From an uncultured Parabacteroides sp. (GTDB taxonomy: Bacteria; Bacteroidota; Bacteroidia; Bacteroidales; Tannerellaceae): DNA of 16,032 bases. Under the pieces are notes generated by a model. It worked only from the letters and a program-made list of their open reading frames with translations, made no database searches and was not told the DNA's origin. A program made the translations under genes and the position numbers. Positions 7,065 through 15,519 of this stretch are shown here, in pieces; position 1 is the stretch's first letter, and the number at the start of each line of letters is the position of its first letter. The DNA is taken from contig CAMTPG010000018.1 in assembly GCA_947074335.1 (NCBI GenBank), positions 1-16,032 on the forward strand, given 5' to 3'.

Positions 7065-7973
7065 TCAGGATTTTCGATATTCCATAGGCGAAGCGCCGAC
7101 ATGTTTTTTGAAAAATTTTCCGAAAGTAGACTGATCCGAGAAATGAAGCATATCGGCCACCTGTTGTACGGTAGCCTGTGGTGCCTTTAGTAAAATTTTT
7201 GCTTCAACAATTAAGGCATCATCAATCCACTTATTGGCAGATTTACCTGTTAGCTCTTTAAGGATCAAAGACAAATATTGCGGCGTAATACATAATTTCT
7301 CGGCATAAAAAGTAACTACATGCTGTTCTTTACAATGATTAAAAAGCAGTTGCAGAAACTGTTCAAACAATTCCTCTTTGCGTGAAAGAGTAGGTTTTAC
7401 CATATGATCTTTTTTCGACATGAGGATATTCCCCATCTCCAGCAAAAATCCCACAAACGAGTTTTGCAAAGCCTCTTTCTGATAAAAATGTGTGCGGTCT
7501 TTCACTTTGCTGCGCATAAATTCCACATAGGAATCGAGTTTATTAATCTCTTCGGGTTCAAGTTTATTACAGGGATTTTTACGAACCTCCATATAATTTG
7601 AAACCGAATGAGCATGATTATTAACCGGATTTATTTTTTCTATAAATGATTTATTTACCACAATCATTTTTCCCTTAAAATCATTGCTTAATTTTACAAT
7701 CTGACTGGTATGTGTAGGCATGATTGTAATAAAAGTATTTTTTTCAATCGGATATGATACATAATCAATATTGAGTGTTGCACTGCCTTCCAGTACCAGA
7801 ACCATGACAAGTGCATCCAGACGTAAAGGCATACTGTTATCGTGTTGCGAAGTGAGATCCTGGCATAAAATGCTTCCATCCAGATCGCCAATAGTAAATT
7901 GATCCTGAAAATTATCTCGTTGAACAAGCACTGTATTTAATTCGCTGAATTCGATTATGGCAAATTTATTCAT
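7065..7973 (-). CDS. AraC-family transcriptional regulator
   Basis: The protein is a cytoplasmic DNA-binding regulator of 302 residues from the ATG at 7973. The N-terminal two thirds form a probable cupin-like sensor or dimerisation domain (strand-rich region with VLVLEGSATLNIDYVSYPI). The last 100 residues are a classic double helix-turn-helix: VVTFYAEKLCITPQYLSLILK is the first unit, and VQQVADMLHFSDQSTFGKFFKK followed by HVGASPMEYRK is the second. A longer frame opens at a TTG at 8003, but that TTG lies inside the TATCTTTG promoter box, so translation from it is very unlikely. The gene diverges from the tetR-led efflux operon and is followed by a strong terminator. Its target is unknown; candidates are the amt/aspA region, whose box array has AraC-like direct repeats, and the divergent efflux operon. 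Confidence 0.9.
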   Translation of the reverse strand: MNKFAIIEFSELNTVLVQRDNFQDQFTIGDLDGSILCQDLTSQHDNSMPLRLDALVMVLVLEGSATLNIDYVSYPIEKNTFITIMPTHTSQIVKLSNDFKGKMIVVNKSFIEKINPVNNHAHSVSNYMEVRKNPCNKLEPEEINKLDSYVEFMRSKVKDRTHFYQKEALQNSFVGFLLEMGNILMSKKDHMVKPTLSRKEELFEQFLQLLFNHCKEQHVVTFYAEKLCITPQYLSLILKELTGKSANKWIDDALIVEAKILLKAPQATVQQVADMLHFSDQSTFGKFFKKHVGASPMEYRKS

Positions 7974-8000
7974 CTCAAAATCGTTTTTAATGTATAGATG

Positions 8001-8008
8001 CAAAGATA
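8001..8008 (-). promoter_or_regulatory. -7 promoter box of the araC-family gene
   Basis: The minus strand reads TATCTTTG, an exact TAnnTTTG match, 28-35 bp upstream of the ATG at 7973. This decides the start codon, since the only upstream alternative (TTG at 8003) overlaps the box. A plausible but imperfect -33 element (TTCG) lies about 17 bp further upstream. Confidence 0.6.
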
Positions 8009-8035
8009 TATAAATTTATCATTATCGAATATCAG

Positions 8036-8116
8036 TTTTGTTTTTAACCAATTTTACAGCCCTATTAAGGGGGATAAATGCCTATTTTTGTTTCTATTTT
8101 GACCAATTCCGTAACA
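8036..8116. repeat. Imperfect direct repeat in the araC-tetR divergent region
   Basis: Two related stretches at 8036-8059 and 8097-8116 share TTTTnACCAATT followed by ACAG a few bases later, with the ACCAATT cores 55 bp apart (8047 and 8102). They lie between the two divergent -7 boxes, so they could be operators for the AraC-type or TetR-type regulator. The second copy lies upstream of, and next to, the tetR promoter. Confidence 0.35.
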
Positions 8117-8125
8117 GAATAAACC

Positions 8126-8171
8126 TTTTTAGTTTTCTATACTACTTTTATATTTGTATCGTTAATTCGAT
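8126..8171 (+). promoter_or_regulatory. Promoter of the tetR-led efflux operon with a possible operator
   Basis: TATATTTG at 8149-8156 matches the -7 consensus TAnnTTTG exactly. TTTTT at 8126-8130 is an imperfect -33 element at suitable spacing. Immediately after the -7 box, ATCG (8158-8161) and CGAT (8168-8171) form a small dyad around TTAATT. It overlaps the expected transcription start, where a TetR repressor would block initiation. The leader before the ATG at 8195 would be about 30 nt. Confidence 0.5.
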
Positions 8172-8194
8172 TTAGTATTATTTAAATAAATTTT

Positions 8195-8818
8195 ATGGCA
8201 GTTAGGGAGTTGATTATGCTTACCGCTTTTGATATGTTTTCTATTTACGGCATAAAAAATGTCAGCATGGATGATATTGCACGAAATATGGAAATTTCGA
8301 AACGAACCATTTATGAAATCTTCAAAGATAAAGAAGATTTATTAGTGGAAGGTATGGAATTGAATTATCGAAAAGCACGCATTTATCTTACCCAGCTTGA
8401 ATCAGAGAAATTTACATCCATGGAAATTATTCTTTTATTTCTCGAAGAGTTGTTAAAAAGTCCACGCTGGTTTAACCAGAAATTTTACGATGATCTGGAA
8501 CGTTTCCCCAAAGCAAAACAAAAATTCGAAGAAGAAAAAAACATACTGTATAAGCGTTCTGTTCGTTTATTAAATCGTGGTATTAAAGAAGGTGTCTTTT
8601 ATCAGAATATTGAAACGGATATCATTGCATTATTGGCAAAAGAGCAACTTGTTATGCTTCCACCGCTCGAAAAGGTAAATAATCATTCAGCTTCCGAAAT
8701 TTTCCAGGTTATTATTTTTACATTTATACGAGGAATTGCTTCTGATAAAGGGAAAAAAATAATGGATCGTTTTATCATGAAAAAAATGCATGAAGAAAAA
8801 CAACAACAACTACTTTAA
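8195..8818 (+). CDS. TetR-family transcriptional regulator of the efflux operon
   Basis: The 207-residue protein carries an N-terminal TetR helix-turn-helix: AFDMFSIYGIKNVSMDDIAR precedes the recognition helix segment EISKRTIYEIFKDKEDL (about residues 33-50). The remaining all-helical C-terminal part is variable, as expected for a ligand-binding and dimerisation domain, and ends in a Gln-rich tail. It is the first gene of the plus-strand cluster, 23 bp before the tolC-like gene, so it probably autoregulates and represses the pump from the dyad near its own promoter. Its inducer cannot be read from the sequence; hydrophobic compounds such as bile acids or antibiotics are usual for regulators of RND operons. 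Confidence 0.92.
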   Translation: MAVRELIMLTAFDMFSIYGIKNVSMDDIARNMEISKRTIYEIFKDKEDLLVEGMELNYRKARIYLTQLESEKFTSMEIILLFLEELLKSPRWFNQKFYDDLERFPKAKQKFEEEKNILYKRSVRLLNRGIKEGVFYQNIETDIIALLAKEQLVMLPPLEKVNNHSASEIFQVIIFTFIRGIASDKGKKIMDRFIMKKMHEEKQQQLL

Positions 8819-8841
8819 ATAATCTGAATTCAATTCTTAAT

Positions 8842-10239
8842 ATGATACATTTAGTAATTAATAAAATGAGTAAAAAAACCGGAATGATATTAACGATCTG
8901 GCTCTCTTTGTTTTCAGCTTGTATGGTACATGCACAGGATACCTTACAATTGGATTTACAGAAAGCGCTGGAGATCGGATTAAGTGAAAATCCGACTATC
9001 AAAGTGGCCAACAAAGAGATCCAGAAAAAGAAATATGCACAAAAAGGATCATATGCCTCTCTCTTTCCACAAATTAGTTTTAGTGCTGATTATACGCGAA
9101 CCTTGAAAAAACAGGTAATGTATATGGACGGATTCGATATGAGCAGCATGGGCGATGCCGTACCGGAAGGAACTGATCTGTCGGGGATGGATAAAGGGAT
9201 AGAAGTAGGTCGTGATAATAACTGGAGCACAGGATTCAATGCCTCGGTACCATTGGTTAATGCCTCGCTGTGGAAAAGTCTGAGCATTTCGGCTATTGAT
9301 GTAGAGTTGGCAATTGAACAGGCCCGTTCTTCTAAGATCGATATGATTAATCAGATACGCAAAGCCTATTTCGGGGTTATGCTGGCAAACGACTCGTATG
9401 TGGTATTCAAAGAGAGTTACGATAATGCCATGGAAAATTATCTGGATATTGAAAAGAAATTCAATCAGGGAACTGTGGCCGAATATGATCTGATTCGTGC
9501 CGACGTAACGGTTAAAAATAATGAGCCTAATATGCTGCAGGCAGCCAATGCGCTGATTTTGGCTAAATGGCAACTTAAGGCACTGATGGGTATCGATCTG
9601 GAAATGCCTATAGAATGTGAAGGTAATCTTACTGATTATGAGCAGGATCTGTATGCTGATTTTATGTCGACTGACACATCGCTCGAAGAGAATACCGAGC
9701 TGAAGCAACTCGACATTCAGGCAAAACAACTGGAAAAGAATCTGACCATGCAAAAATTCGATTATATCCCTACTTTATCGATGACGGCTCTTTACCAGTG
9801 GAGTGCCATGAATAACGATTTCAAATTCGGCAATTATTTATGGAATCCCTATTCGATAGTGGGACTTTCTGTTTCTGTGCCACTTTTTACGGGCGGAAGC
9901 CGTTTTTATAAAATCAAACAAACACGTGTACAACAATTACAGCTGGATCTGCAAAAAGATGATATGGAACGTAATTTGCGTGTAGCCGTTAAACAATATC
10001 TGGATAATATGGAAACCTGTATAAAACGATTCACGGCTTCCCAGAAAGGAGTTGAACAGGCTATCCGCGGATATGCCATTTCGCAGAAACGTTTCGATAC
10101 AGGTGCAGGAACATTGCTCGAACTGAATGATTCTGAACTGGCACTGACCCAGGCGCGGTTGAATTTCAATCAGGCCATATATGATTATATTGTCTCTAAA
10201 GCCGATCTGGAAAAGGTTTTAGGCAAAGCTAATTATTAA
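8842..10239 (+). CDS. TolC-family outer-membrane efflux protein
   Basis: This is the outer-membrane channel of the tripartite pump. The 465-residue protein has a signal peptide (hydrophobic MILTIWLSLFSACMVHA, cleavage likely before QDTLQL). Two outer-membrane efflux repeats follow: ALEIGLSENPTIKVANKEI near the start is typical of the first, and the C-terminal half (from about residue 250) repeats the long-helix pattern. The segments KFNQGTVAEYDLIRADV and KRFDTGAGTLLELNDSELAL are the paired motifs characteristic of TolC-like proteins in the two repeats. An in-frame ATG at 8866 gives MSKKTGMIL as a neater signal-peptide start and may be the true start. The neighbours on both sides belong to the same apparent operon. 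Confidence 0.93.
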   Translation: MIHLVINKMSKKTGMILTIWLSLFSACMVHAQDTLQLDLQKALEIGLSENPTIKVANKEIQKKKYAQKGSYASLFPQISFSADYTRTLKKQVMYMDGFDMSSMGDAVPEGTDLSGMDKGIEVGRDNNWSTGFNASVPLVNASLWKSLSISAIDVELAIEQARSSKIDMINQIRKAYFGVMLANDSYVVFKESYDNAMENYLDIEKKFNQGTVAEYDLIRADVTVKNNEPNMLQAANALILAKWQLKALMGIDLEMPIECEGNLTDYEQDLYADFMSTDTSLEENTELKQLDIQAKQLEKNLTMQKFDYIPTLSMTALYQWSAMNNDFKFGNYLWNPYSIVGLSVSVPLFTGGSRFYKIKQTRVQQLQLDLQKDDMERNLRVAVKQYLDNMETCIKRFTASQKGVEQAIRGYAISQKRFDTGAGTLLELNDSELALTQARLNFNQAIYDYIVSKADLEKVLGKANY

Positions 10240-10283
10240 ATTTAGTATTACGGATTCAAGCTAACAAAAAAGATATATACAAT

Positions 10284-11312
10284 ATGAAAACAAGTAAATT
10301 ATTGTTTTATGCATCACTTTGTTTAACCCTTTTTGTCCAAACATCATGTACTGGCGAAAAAAAAGAGGATAATACAACCGAAGAGGTGCAAAAAGTGAAA
10401 GTAAAAGTATTGCCGGTAAATTCACAGGATGTGGAACAACTGGCCGAATTTACAGCAACAGTAGAACCAAATATTTCCAATAATATTGCTCCACAAAATC
10501 CGGTACGTATTGATCAACTTTACGCAGAAGTGGGCGATCATGTAAAAGCCGGGCAATTATTAGCAAAAACAGACGAAACCAGTTTAAAACAGGCTAAAAT
10601 CCAACTGGATAATCAGGAGATGGAATTTAACCGTATTGATGAACTTTATAAAGTGGGTGGTGCTTCCAAATCAGCCTGGGATGCACAGAAGACTCAGCTC
10701 GACCTGAACCGGGCTTCGTATGACAATCTGGTAGAAAACACACAACTGCTTAGCCCGATTGACGGTATTGTAACTGCCCGCAACTACGATAACGGCGATA
10801 TGTATATGGCCGGAACTCCGATTTTTGTCATCGAACAGATTCAACCCGTCAAACTGATGCTGAATGTATCAGAAAGCTATTTCACACAGGTAAAAAAAGG
10901 CAATGAAGTAGTAATAAAACTGGATGTTTACGGCGATGATAAATTCGACGGAAAAATCAGTCTGATCTATCCCACTATTGATGCTTCCACCCGCACCTTC
11001 CCGGTTGAAGTGAAAATTGCAAATTCCGACGAACGGGTTCGTCCGGGTATGTTTGCCCGTGCTACCATGGGATTCGGCACCAAAAATCATGTGGTTGTAC
11101 CCGATCAGGCCATTGTTAAACAATCGGGATCAGGCGATCGCTATATCTATGTATATAAAGATGGCAAAGCCTCATATCAGAAAGTGGATCTGGGACGTCG
11201 CATGGGTAATACATATGAGGTATTATCGGGAGTGGAAGACGGCGATCTGGTTATAATCACCGGACAAAGCCGCCTTATTAACGGAATGGAAGTAGAAATC
11301 GATAATAACTAA
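10284..11312 (+). CDS. RND efflux periplasmic adaptor (MFP) lipoprotein
   Basis: This 342-residue membrane fusion protein bridges the RND pump and the TolC-like channel. It has a lipoprotein signal peptide with the lipid-attachment cysteine at residue 22 (QTSC), followed by a charged linker. Next come a lipoyl/barrel-sandwich half (AEVGDHVKAGQLLAKTD), a short helical hairpin (about residues 100-150), the second half (LLSPIDGIVTARNYDNGDMY), then a beta-barrel (KLMLNVSESYF) and a membrane-proximal domain (GMFARATMGFG, VVPDQAIVKQSG). The hairpin is short for the family. It starts 44 bp after the tolC-like gene and ends 6 bp before the pump gene, consistent with one transcript. Confidence 0.94.
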   Translation: MKTSKLLFYASLCLTLFVQTSCTGEKKEDNTTEEVQKVKVKVLPVNSQDVEQLAEFTATVEPNISNNIAPQNPVRIDQLYAEVGDHVKAGQLLAKTDETSLKQAKIQLDNQEMEFNRIDELYKVGGASKSAWDAQKTQLDLNRASYDNLVENTQLLSPIDGIVTARNYDNGDMYMAGTPIFVIEQIQPVKLMLNVSESYFTQVKKGNEVVIKLDVYGDDKFDGKISLIYPTIDASTRTFPVEVKIANSDERVRPGMFARATMGFGTKNHVVVPDQAIVKQSGSGDRYIYVYKDGKASYQKVDLGRRMGNTYEVLSGVEDGDLVIITGQSRLINGMEVEIDNN

Positions 11313-11318
11313 CAAGGT

Positions 11319-14300
11319 ATGAGTCTTTACGCAACCGCTGTAAAAAAACCGATTACCACGGCATTAATCTTTGTGGCTATCGTAATTATGGGGCTTTACT
11401 CACTGACCCGTTTATCAGTCGATCTCTTTCCCGAATTCGATACCAACCAGATCATGGTAATGACAGCCTATCCGGGAGCCAGTGCCTCGGATATTGAAAC
11501 GAATGTATCCAAACCGCTCGAAAATGTATTAAATAGTGTGAGTGATTTGAAACACATCACATCACAATCGCGCGAAAACATGTCGATTATCACTCTCGAA
11601 TTCAATTACGGAACCGACATTGATGTGGCCACCAATGATGTGCGCGACAAACTGGATATGGTAGAATCGCAATTACCGGATGATGTGCAAAATCCCACCA
11701 TCTTTAAATTTGGTACCGATGATATTCCAATTCTGCTGTTGTCGGTAACAGCCGAAGAGAGTACAAATGCACTTAATAAAATTCTGGATGATAAAGTATC
11801 TAATCCGCTGGCACGCATCAGTGGTGTGGGAGCCGTATCTATTTCGGGAGCTCCGATTCGTGAGATACAGGTTTATTGCGATCCGTTTAAACTGGAGGCT
11901 TACGGTTTGACAATCGAAGGTATTTCAAGCATCATCGGTCAGGAAAACCGGAATACGCCGGGTGGAAATATCGATATCGGCTCAAATACATATTCGCTGC
12001 GCGTGCAGGGTGAGTTTAATGATGCCAACGAAATGCTGGATCTGGTGATTGGCAGCAAAGACGGAAAAAATGTTTATCTGCGCGATGTAGCCCAGGTGAA
12101 AGATTCTGTACAGGAACGTGCCCAGGAAACTTTCAATAATGGCAAACAGGGTGGTATGATTGTTATTCAGAAACAATCGGGTGCCAATTCGGTAAATATT
12201 GCGAAAAAGGTACATGAAAAACTGCCGGAGATTCAGGCCAGTCTGCCGTCGGATGTAGAGCTGGGTATTATTCTGGATACATCGACCAACATTACCAATA
12301 CGATCCGAAGTCTGGAGGAGACTATCATGATTACCTTCATTGTTGTAGTTTTGGTGGTATTTATCTTTCTCGGACGCTGGAGAGCTACATTTATTATCAT
12401 TCTCACGATTCCGATCTCGCTGATCACTTCGTTTATTTACCTGCTGGCATCGGGTAATACTTTGAATATTATTTCGCTCAGTTCACTTTCGATTGCCATC
12501 GGTATGGTGGTGGATGATGCAATTGTAGTATTGGAAAATATCACGACACATATTGAGCGGGGCAGTAATCCGAAACAGGCAGCAATTCATGCAACTAACG
12601 AAGTAGCTATTTCGGTAATTGCTTCAACATTAACCATGCTGGCGGTATTCCTTCCGTTGACCATGGTAACCGGTATGGCCGGTATCTTGTTCAAACAGTT
12701 GGGATGGATTGTTAGTATTATCATGATTGTATCTACTGTGGGTGCATTAACACTCACACCGATGCTTTGTTCACAATTATTGAAACTGGATCCGCATAAG
12801 GGTAAATTATATATTTTATTCTTTACTCCTATCGATAAAGCATTACACGGACTGGATATAGGTTATGGCAAATTGCTTAACTGGTCTGTACGCCATCGTA
12901 AAACCGTAATTTTACTGGCATTCATGGTTTTTGCTGCAACTATTTGTCTGATTCCGATTGTAAAGACCGAATTTTTCCCTACACAGGATAATGCCCGTAT
13001 CGGCGTTAATATCGAATTACCCATTGCAACGCGTCAGGACATTTCCAGAGATTTGGCTTTACGTATAGATAAACAATTCCGTGAAAAGTATCCGGAAATT
13101 CTGGTTTGTAACTTTACCGAAGGCCAGGCCGATACAGATAATACATTTGCACAGATGAGTGATAATGGTACTCATATCATTTCGTTCAATATTAATTTGC
13201 AAAGTGTGGGCGATCGTGAACGCAGTCTGCTCGAAATTTGCGAATTGATGCGTGGCGATCTTTCACTCTATTCAGAAATTAAGGAGTTTGAAGTTTTGGC
13301 CGGCGGTAGCCAGGGTTCTATGGGCGGACAATCGGCTGTGGATGTGGAAATTTACGGTTTCGATTTTGCACAGTCTGATGTGGTAGCTGCCGAAGTAGCT
13401 GCAAAACTGAGAGGATTGAAGGGCTGTTCGCAGGTGAATGTAAGTCGTAAAGATTACATCCCTGAATATCAGGTAGATTTTGATCGCGAAAAACTGGCTA
13501 TGAACGGACTGAATATTTCTACGGCTTCGGGCTATTTACGAAATCGCGTCAATGGATCAACAGCCTCTAAATATCGCGAAGATGGTGATGAATATGATAT
13601 CAAAGTGCGTTATGCACCCGAATATCGCGAATCACTGGAAGATTTGGAAAACATCATTATTTATAATAACTCGGGACAAGGCATCCGCATCCGCGATTTA
13701 GGCAATGTAGTGGAACGGATGACACCTCCAACTATTGAGCGTAAAAATCGTGAACGTATTATTACTGTTTCGGCAGTTGTTGCACAGGGTACAGCTCTGA
13801 GTGAACTGGTAGATGAAGTAAATAATGCCATGAAAACCATTGATATCCCATCGGATGTAAGCTGGCAGATTGCCGGTACATTCGAAGATCAACAGGAGAC
13901 ATTCCGGGATCTTGGAATTTTGATGGTATTGATTATCATTTTGGTATTTATTGTTATGGCAGCACAGTTTGAATCACTAACCGATCCGTTTGTGATTATG
14001 TTCTCTATTCCGTTTGCCATTACGGGTATTATTCTCGGTCTGTCGATTACCGGAACGCCGCTTGGCGTAATGGCATTGATCGGAGTGATCATGTTGATGG
14101 GTATTGTGGTGAAAAACGGTATTGTATTGATTGATTATACCATTCTTTGTCGTGAGCGGGGAATGAGTGTGATTACGGCAGTAAATACAGCAGGAAAATC
14201 ACGTTTGCGTCCGGTATTGATGACTACACTGACTACTGTTCTGGGTATGATTCCGATGGCAACCGGTACAGGCGAAGGTTCCGAGATGTGGAAATCGATG

Positions 14301-14465
14301 GGTATGACGGTAGCCTGGGGTTTATCAGCGTCTACACTGATTACATTAATTATCGTACCGGTAGTATATTGCGTATTTGCCGGCAATGGCGTTTATTTCA
14401 AACGTCGTAAAATGGCACGTCTATATCGTAAGAATAAAAATAAATTAAAAAAATCATTAGCATGA
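11319..14465 (+). CDS. RND efflux pump, HAE (hydrophobe/amphiphile) type
   Basis: This proton-driven inner-membrane pump has 1048 residues, normal for AcrB/MexB-like proteins with 12 membrane helices and two large periplasmic loops. Helix 1 (about 13-31) is followed by the first porter domain (FPEFDTNQIMVMTAYPGAS). Helix 4 carries IAIGMVVDDAIVVLENI with the paired proton-relay aspartates D399-D400, and helix 10 carries GIVVKNGIVLIDY with lysine K932, the expected partner. The Asp-Asp pair separates it from metal-type (HME) pumps such as CusA, so organic amphiphiles (bile salts, dyes, antibiotics) are the likely cargo. The second periplasmic loop begins after EFFPTQDNAR (551-560). It overlaps the PII-like gene by ATGA, implying translational coupling. 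Confidence 0.95.
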   Translation: MSLYATAVKKPITTALIFVAIVIMGLYSLTRLSVDLFPEFDTNQIMVMTAYPGASASDIETNVSKPLENVLNSVSDLKHITSQSRENMSIITLEFNYGTDIDVATNDVRDKLDMVESQLPDDVQNPTIFKFGTDDIPILLLSVTAEESTNALNKILDDKVSNPLARISGVGAVSISGAPIREIQVYCDPFKLEAYGLTIEGISSIIGQENRNTPGGNIDIGSNTYSLRVQGEFNDANEMLDLVIGSKDGKNVYLRDVAQVKDSVQERAQETFNNGKQGGMIVIQKQSGANSVNIAKKVHEKLPEIQASLPSDVELGIILDTSTNITNTIRSLEETIMITFIVVVLVVFIFLGRWRATFIIILTIPISLITSFIYLLASGNTLNIISLSSLSIAIGMVVDDAIVVLENITTHIERGSNPKQAAIHATNEVAISVIASTLTMLAVFLPLTMVTGMAGILFKQLGWIVSIIMIVSTVGALTLTPMLCSQLLKLDPHKGKLYILFFTPIDKALHGLDIGYGKLLNWSVRHRKTVILLAFMVFAATICLIPIVKTEFFPTQDNARIGVNIELPIATRQDISRDLALRIDKQFREKYPEILVCNFTEGQADTDNTFAQMSDNGTHIISFNINLQSVGDRERSLLEICELMRGDLSLYSEIKEFEVLAGGSQGSMGGQSAVDVEIYGFDFAQSDVVAAEVAAKLRGLKGCSQVNVSRKDYIPEYQVDFDREKLAMNGLNISTASGYLRNRVNGSTASKYREDGDEYDIKVRYAPEYRESLEDLENIIIYNNSGQGIRIRDLGNVVERMTPPTIERKNRERIITVSAVVAQGTALSELVDEVNNAMKTIDIPSDVSWQIAGTFEDQQETFRDLGILMVLIIILVFIVMAAQFESLTDPFVIMFSIPFAITGIILGLSITGTPLGVMALIGVIMLMGIVVKNGIVLIDYTILCRERGMSVITAVNTAGKSRLRPVLMTTLTTVLGMIPMATGTGEGSEMWKSMGMTVAWGLSASTLITLIIVPVVYCVFAGNGVYFKRRKMARLYRKNKNKLKKSLA

Positions 14466-14755
14466 AAGCGATCTTTATAACATTCAATCAGGCCTATTAT
14501 GAAATGATTATACAGGCGATGGATAGGCAGAACATACGTGGCTTCAGCTATTGGAACGAAGTGCAGGGACGCGGCTCTAAAACCGGAGAGCCGCATTATG
14601 GTAATCATGCCTGGCCTACAATGAATTCAGCTATCATTACGATGGTTCCCGAAGAGAAAGTAGATCATTTTCTATCCATTTTACACGAAATGGATCAGGA
14701 AACCGAAGCTCAGGGATTGCGGGCATTTGTCTGGAATATTGAAAAAACCATTTAA
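14462..14755 (+). CDS. PII-like small regulatory protein coupled to the RND pump
   Basis: The 97-residue protein has the layout of the PII/ferredoxin-like fold: strand KAIFITF, helix AYYEMIIQAMDRQNI, strand GFSYWNEVQGRG, an exposed loop, strand NSAIITMVP, helix EEKVDHFLSILHEM, then a C-terminal strand LRAFVWNIEKTI. The segment WNEVQGRGSKTGE resembles the base of a PII T-loop, but the uridylylated Tyr and the rest of a canonical T-loop are absent. The loop is short and rich in His, Trp and Pro (GEPHYGNHAWPTMN). Related PII-like proteins encoded beside RND pumps have been described as a separate subgroup (PII-NG), mainly with metal-type pumps; here the pump is HAE-type. The 4-bp overlap with the pump gene argues for a role in pump control. 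The fold assignment is from my reading of patterns, without a database search. Confidence 0.72.
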   Translation: MKAIFITFNQAYYEMIIQAMDRQNIRGFSYWNEVQGRGSKTGEPHYGNHAWPTMNSAIITMVPEEKVDHFLSILHEMDQETEAQGLRAFVWNIEKTI

Positions 14756-14763
14756 ATATCAGA

Positions 14764-15519
14764 ATGCATCCTTTTTCGATATTTTTATTGGTTATGAGTA
14801 TAATCGCGGCGATTGTTTTCGTCGCGCTTTATTTCGTTAAAGCAGGTTATGGCATGTTTTTCGATAAAAAATGGGGAATAAGTTTACCTAACCGTGTGGC
14901 CTGGGTATTGATGGAAGCTCCGGTTTTTATCGTGATGTTTTTGTTATGGTTTTATTCGGACCGACGGTTCGAACCGGTACCGTTGCTGATATTCCTCTTT
15001 TTTGAAATTCATTATTTTCAGCGCTCTTTTATTTTTCCGTTGCTGATCAAAGGAAATAGCCGGATGCCGATAGGAATTATGAGCATGGGCATTGTATTTA
15101 ATGTATTGAATGGGTTTATGCAGGGTGAATGGGTTTTTCATCTGGCCCCTGCCTATCAATATACCGCTTCATGGCTCTGCTCTCCGCAATTTATTATTGG
15201 TACAATCCTGTTTTTTGCAGGAATGCTGATTAACTGGCAATCCGATTATATCATCCGCCATTTGCGCAAGCCGGGCGATACAGGTCATTATCTGCCCAAA
15301 GGCGGCATGTTTAACTATGTAACTTCGGCCAATTATTTCGGGGAATTGCTTGAATGGTGCGGTTTTGCCATTTTAACATGGAGTCTGAGCGGGGCTGTAT
15401 TTGCCTGGTGGACTTTTGCAAATCTTGTACCACGCGCAAATACGATTTATCATCAATATAAGAAAATGTTTGGTGCTGAAGTGGGAAACCGGAAACGTAT
15501 TATACCTTTTATTTATTAA
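14764..15519 (+). CDS. Steroid 5-alpha-reductase family membrane enzyme
   Basis: Enzymes of this family reduce the 4,5 double bond of 3-oxo-4-ene steroids with NADPH within the membrane. The 251-residue protein has about seven hydrophobic segments and ends in the typical IIPFIY tail. The C-terminal half is strikingly like human SRD5A1/2: INWQSDYIIRHLRKPGDTG (156-174), then PKGGMFNYVTSANYFGELLEW (178-198) and VPRANTIYH (222-230). In the N-terminal half E51 and Y84, with R87, line up with the SRD5A2 residues E57, Y91 and R94 that contact the steroid carbonyl. All key residues look intact. It starts 8 bp after the PII-like gene, so it belongs to the efflux operon. A bile-acid or steroid-hormone substrate is likely, but other enones are possible. 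Homologues from gut Bacteroidota are known to act on bile-acid intermediates. Confidence 0.88.
   Translation: MHPFSIFLLVMSIIAAIVFVALYFVKAGYGMFFDKKWGISLPNRVAWVLMEAPVFIVMFLLWFYSDRRFEPVPLLIFLFFEIHYFQRSFIFPLLIKGNSRMPIGIMSMGIVFNVLNGFMQGEWVFHLAPAYQYTASWLCSPQFIIGTILFFAGMLINWQSDYIIRHLRKPGDTGHYLPKGGMFNYVTSANYFGELLEWCGFAILTWSLSGAVFAWWTFANLVPRANTIYHQYKKMFGAEVGNRKRIIPFIY

Noticed and set aside
9049..9753. A 234-codon open frame on the minus strand inside the tolC-like gene
   Set aside because: It is antisense to a clear TolC-family protein, has no recognisable domain and no promoter; it is a shadow of codon use on the other strand.
11319..14465. Calling the RND protein a heavy-metal (CusA/CzcA) pump because of the PII-like neighbour
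   Set aside because: The helix 4 motif is GMVVDDAIVVLENI with the double Asp of HAE-type pumps, not the metal-type pattern.
14462..14755. Calling the small protein a true GlnK/GlnB
   Set aside because: It lacks the T-loop Tyr and the usual nucleotide-binding signature regions, and it is linked to an efflux pump rather than to amt or glnA.
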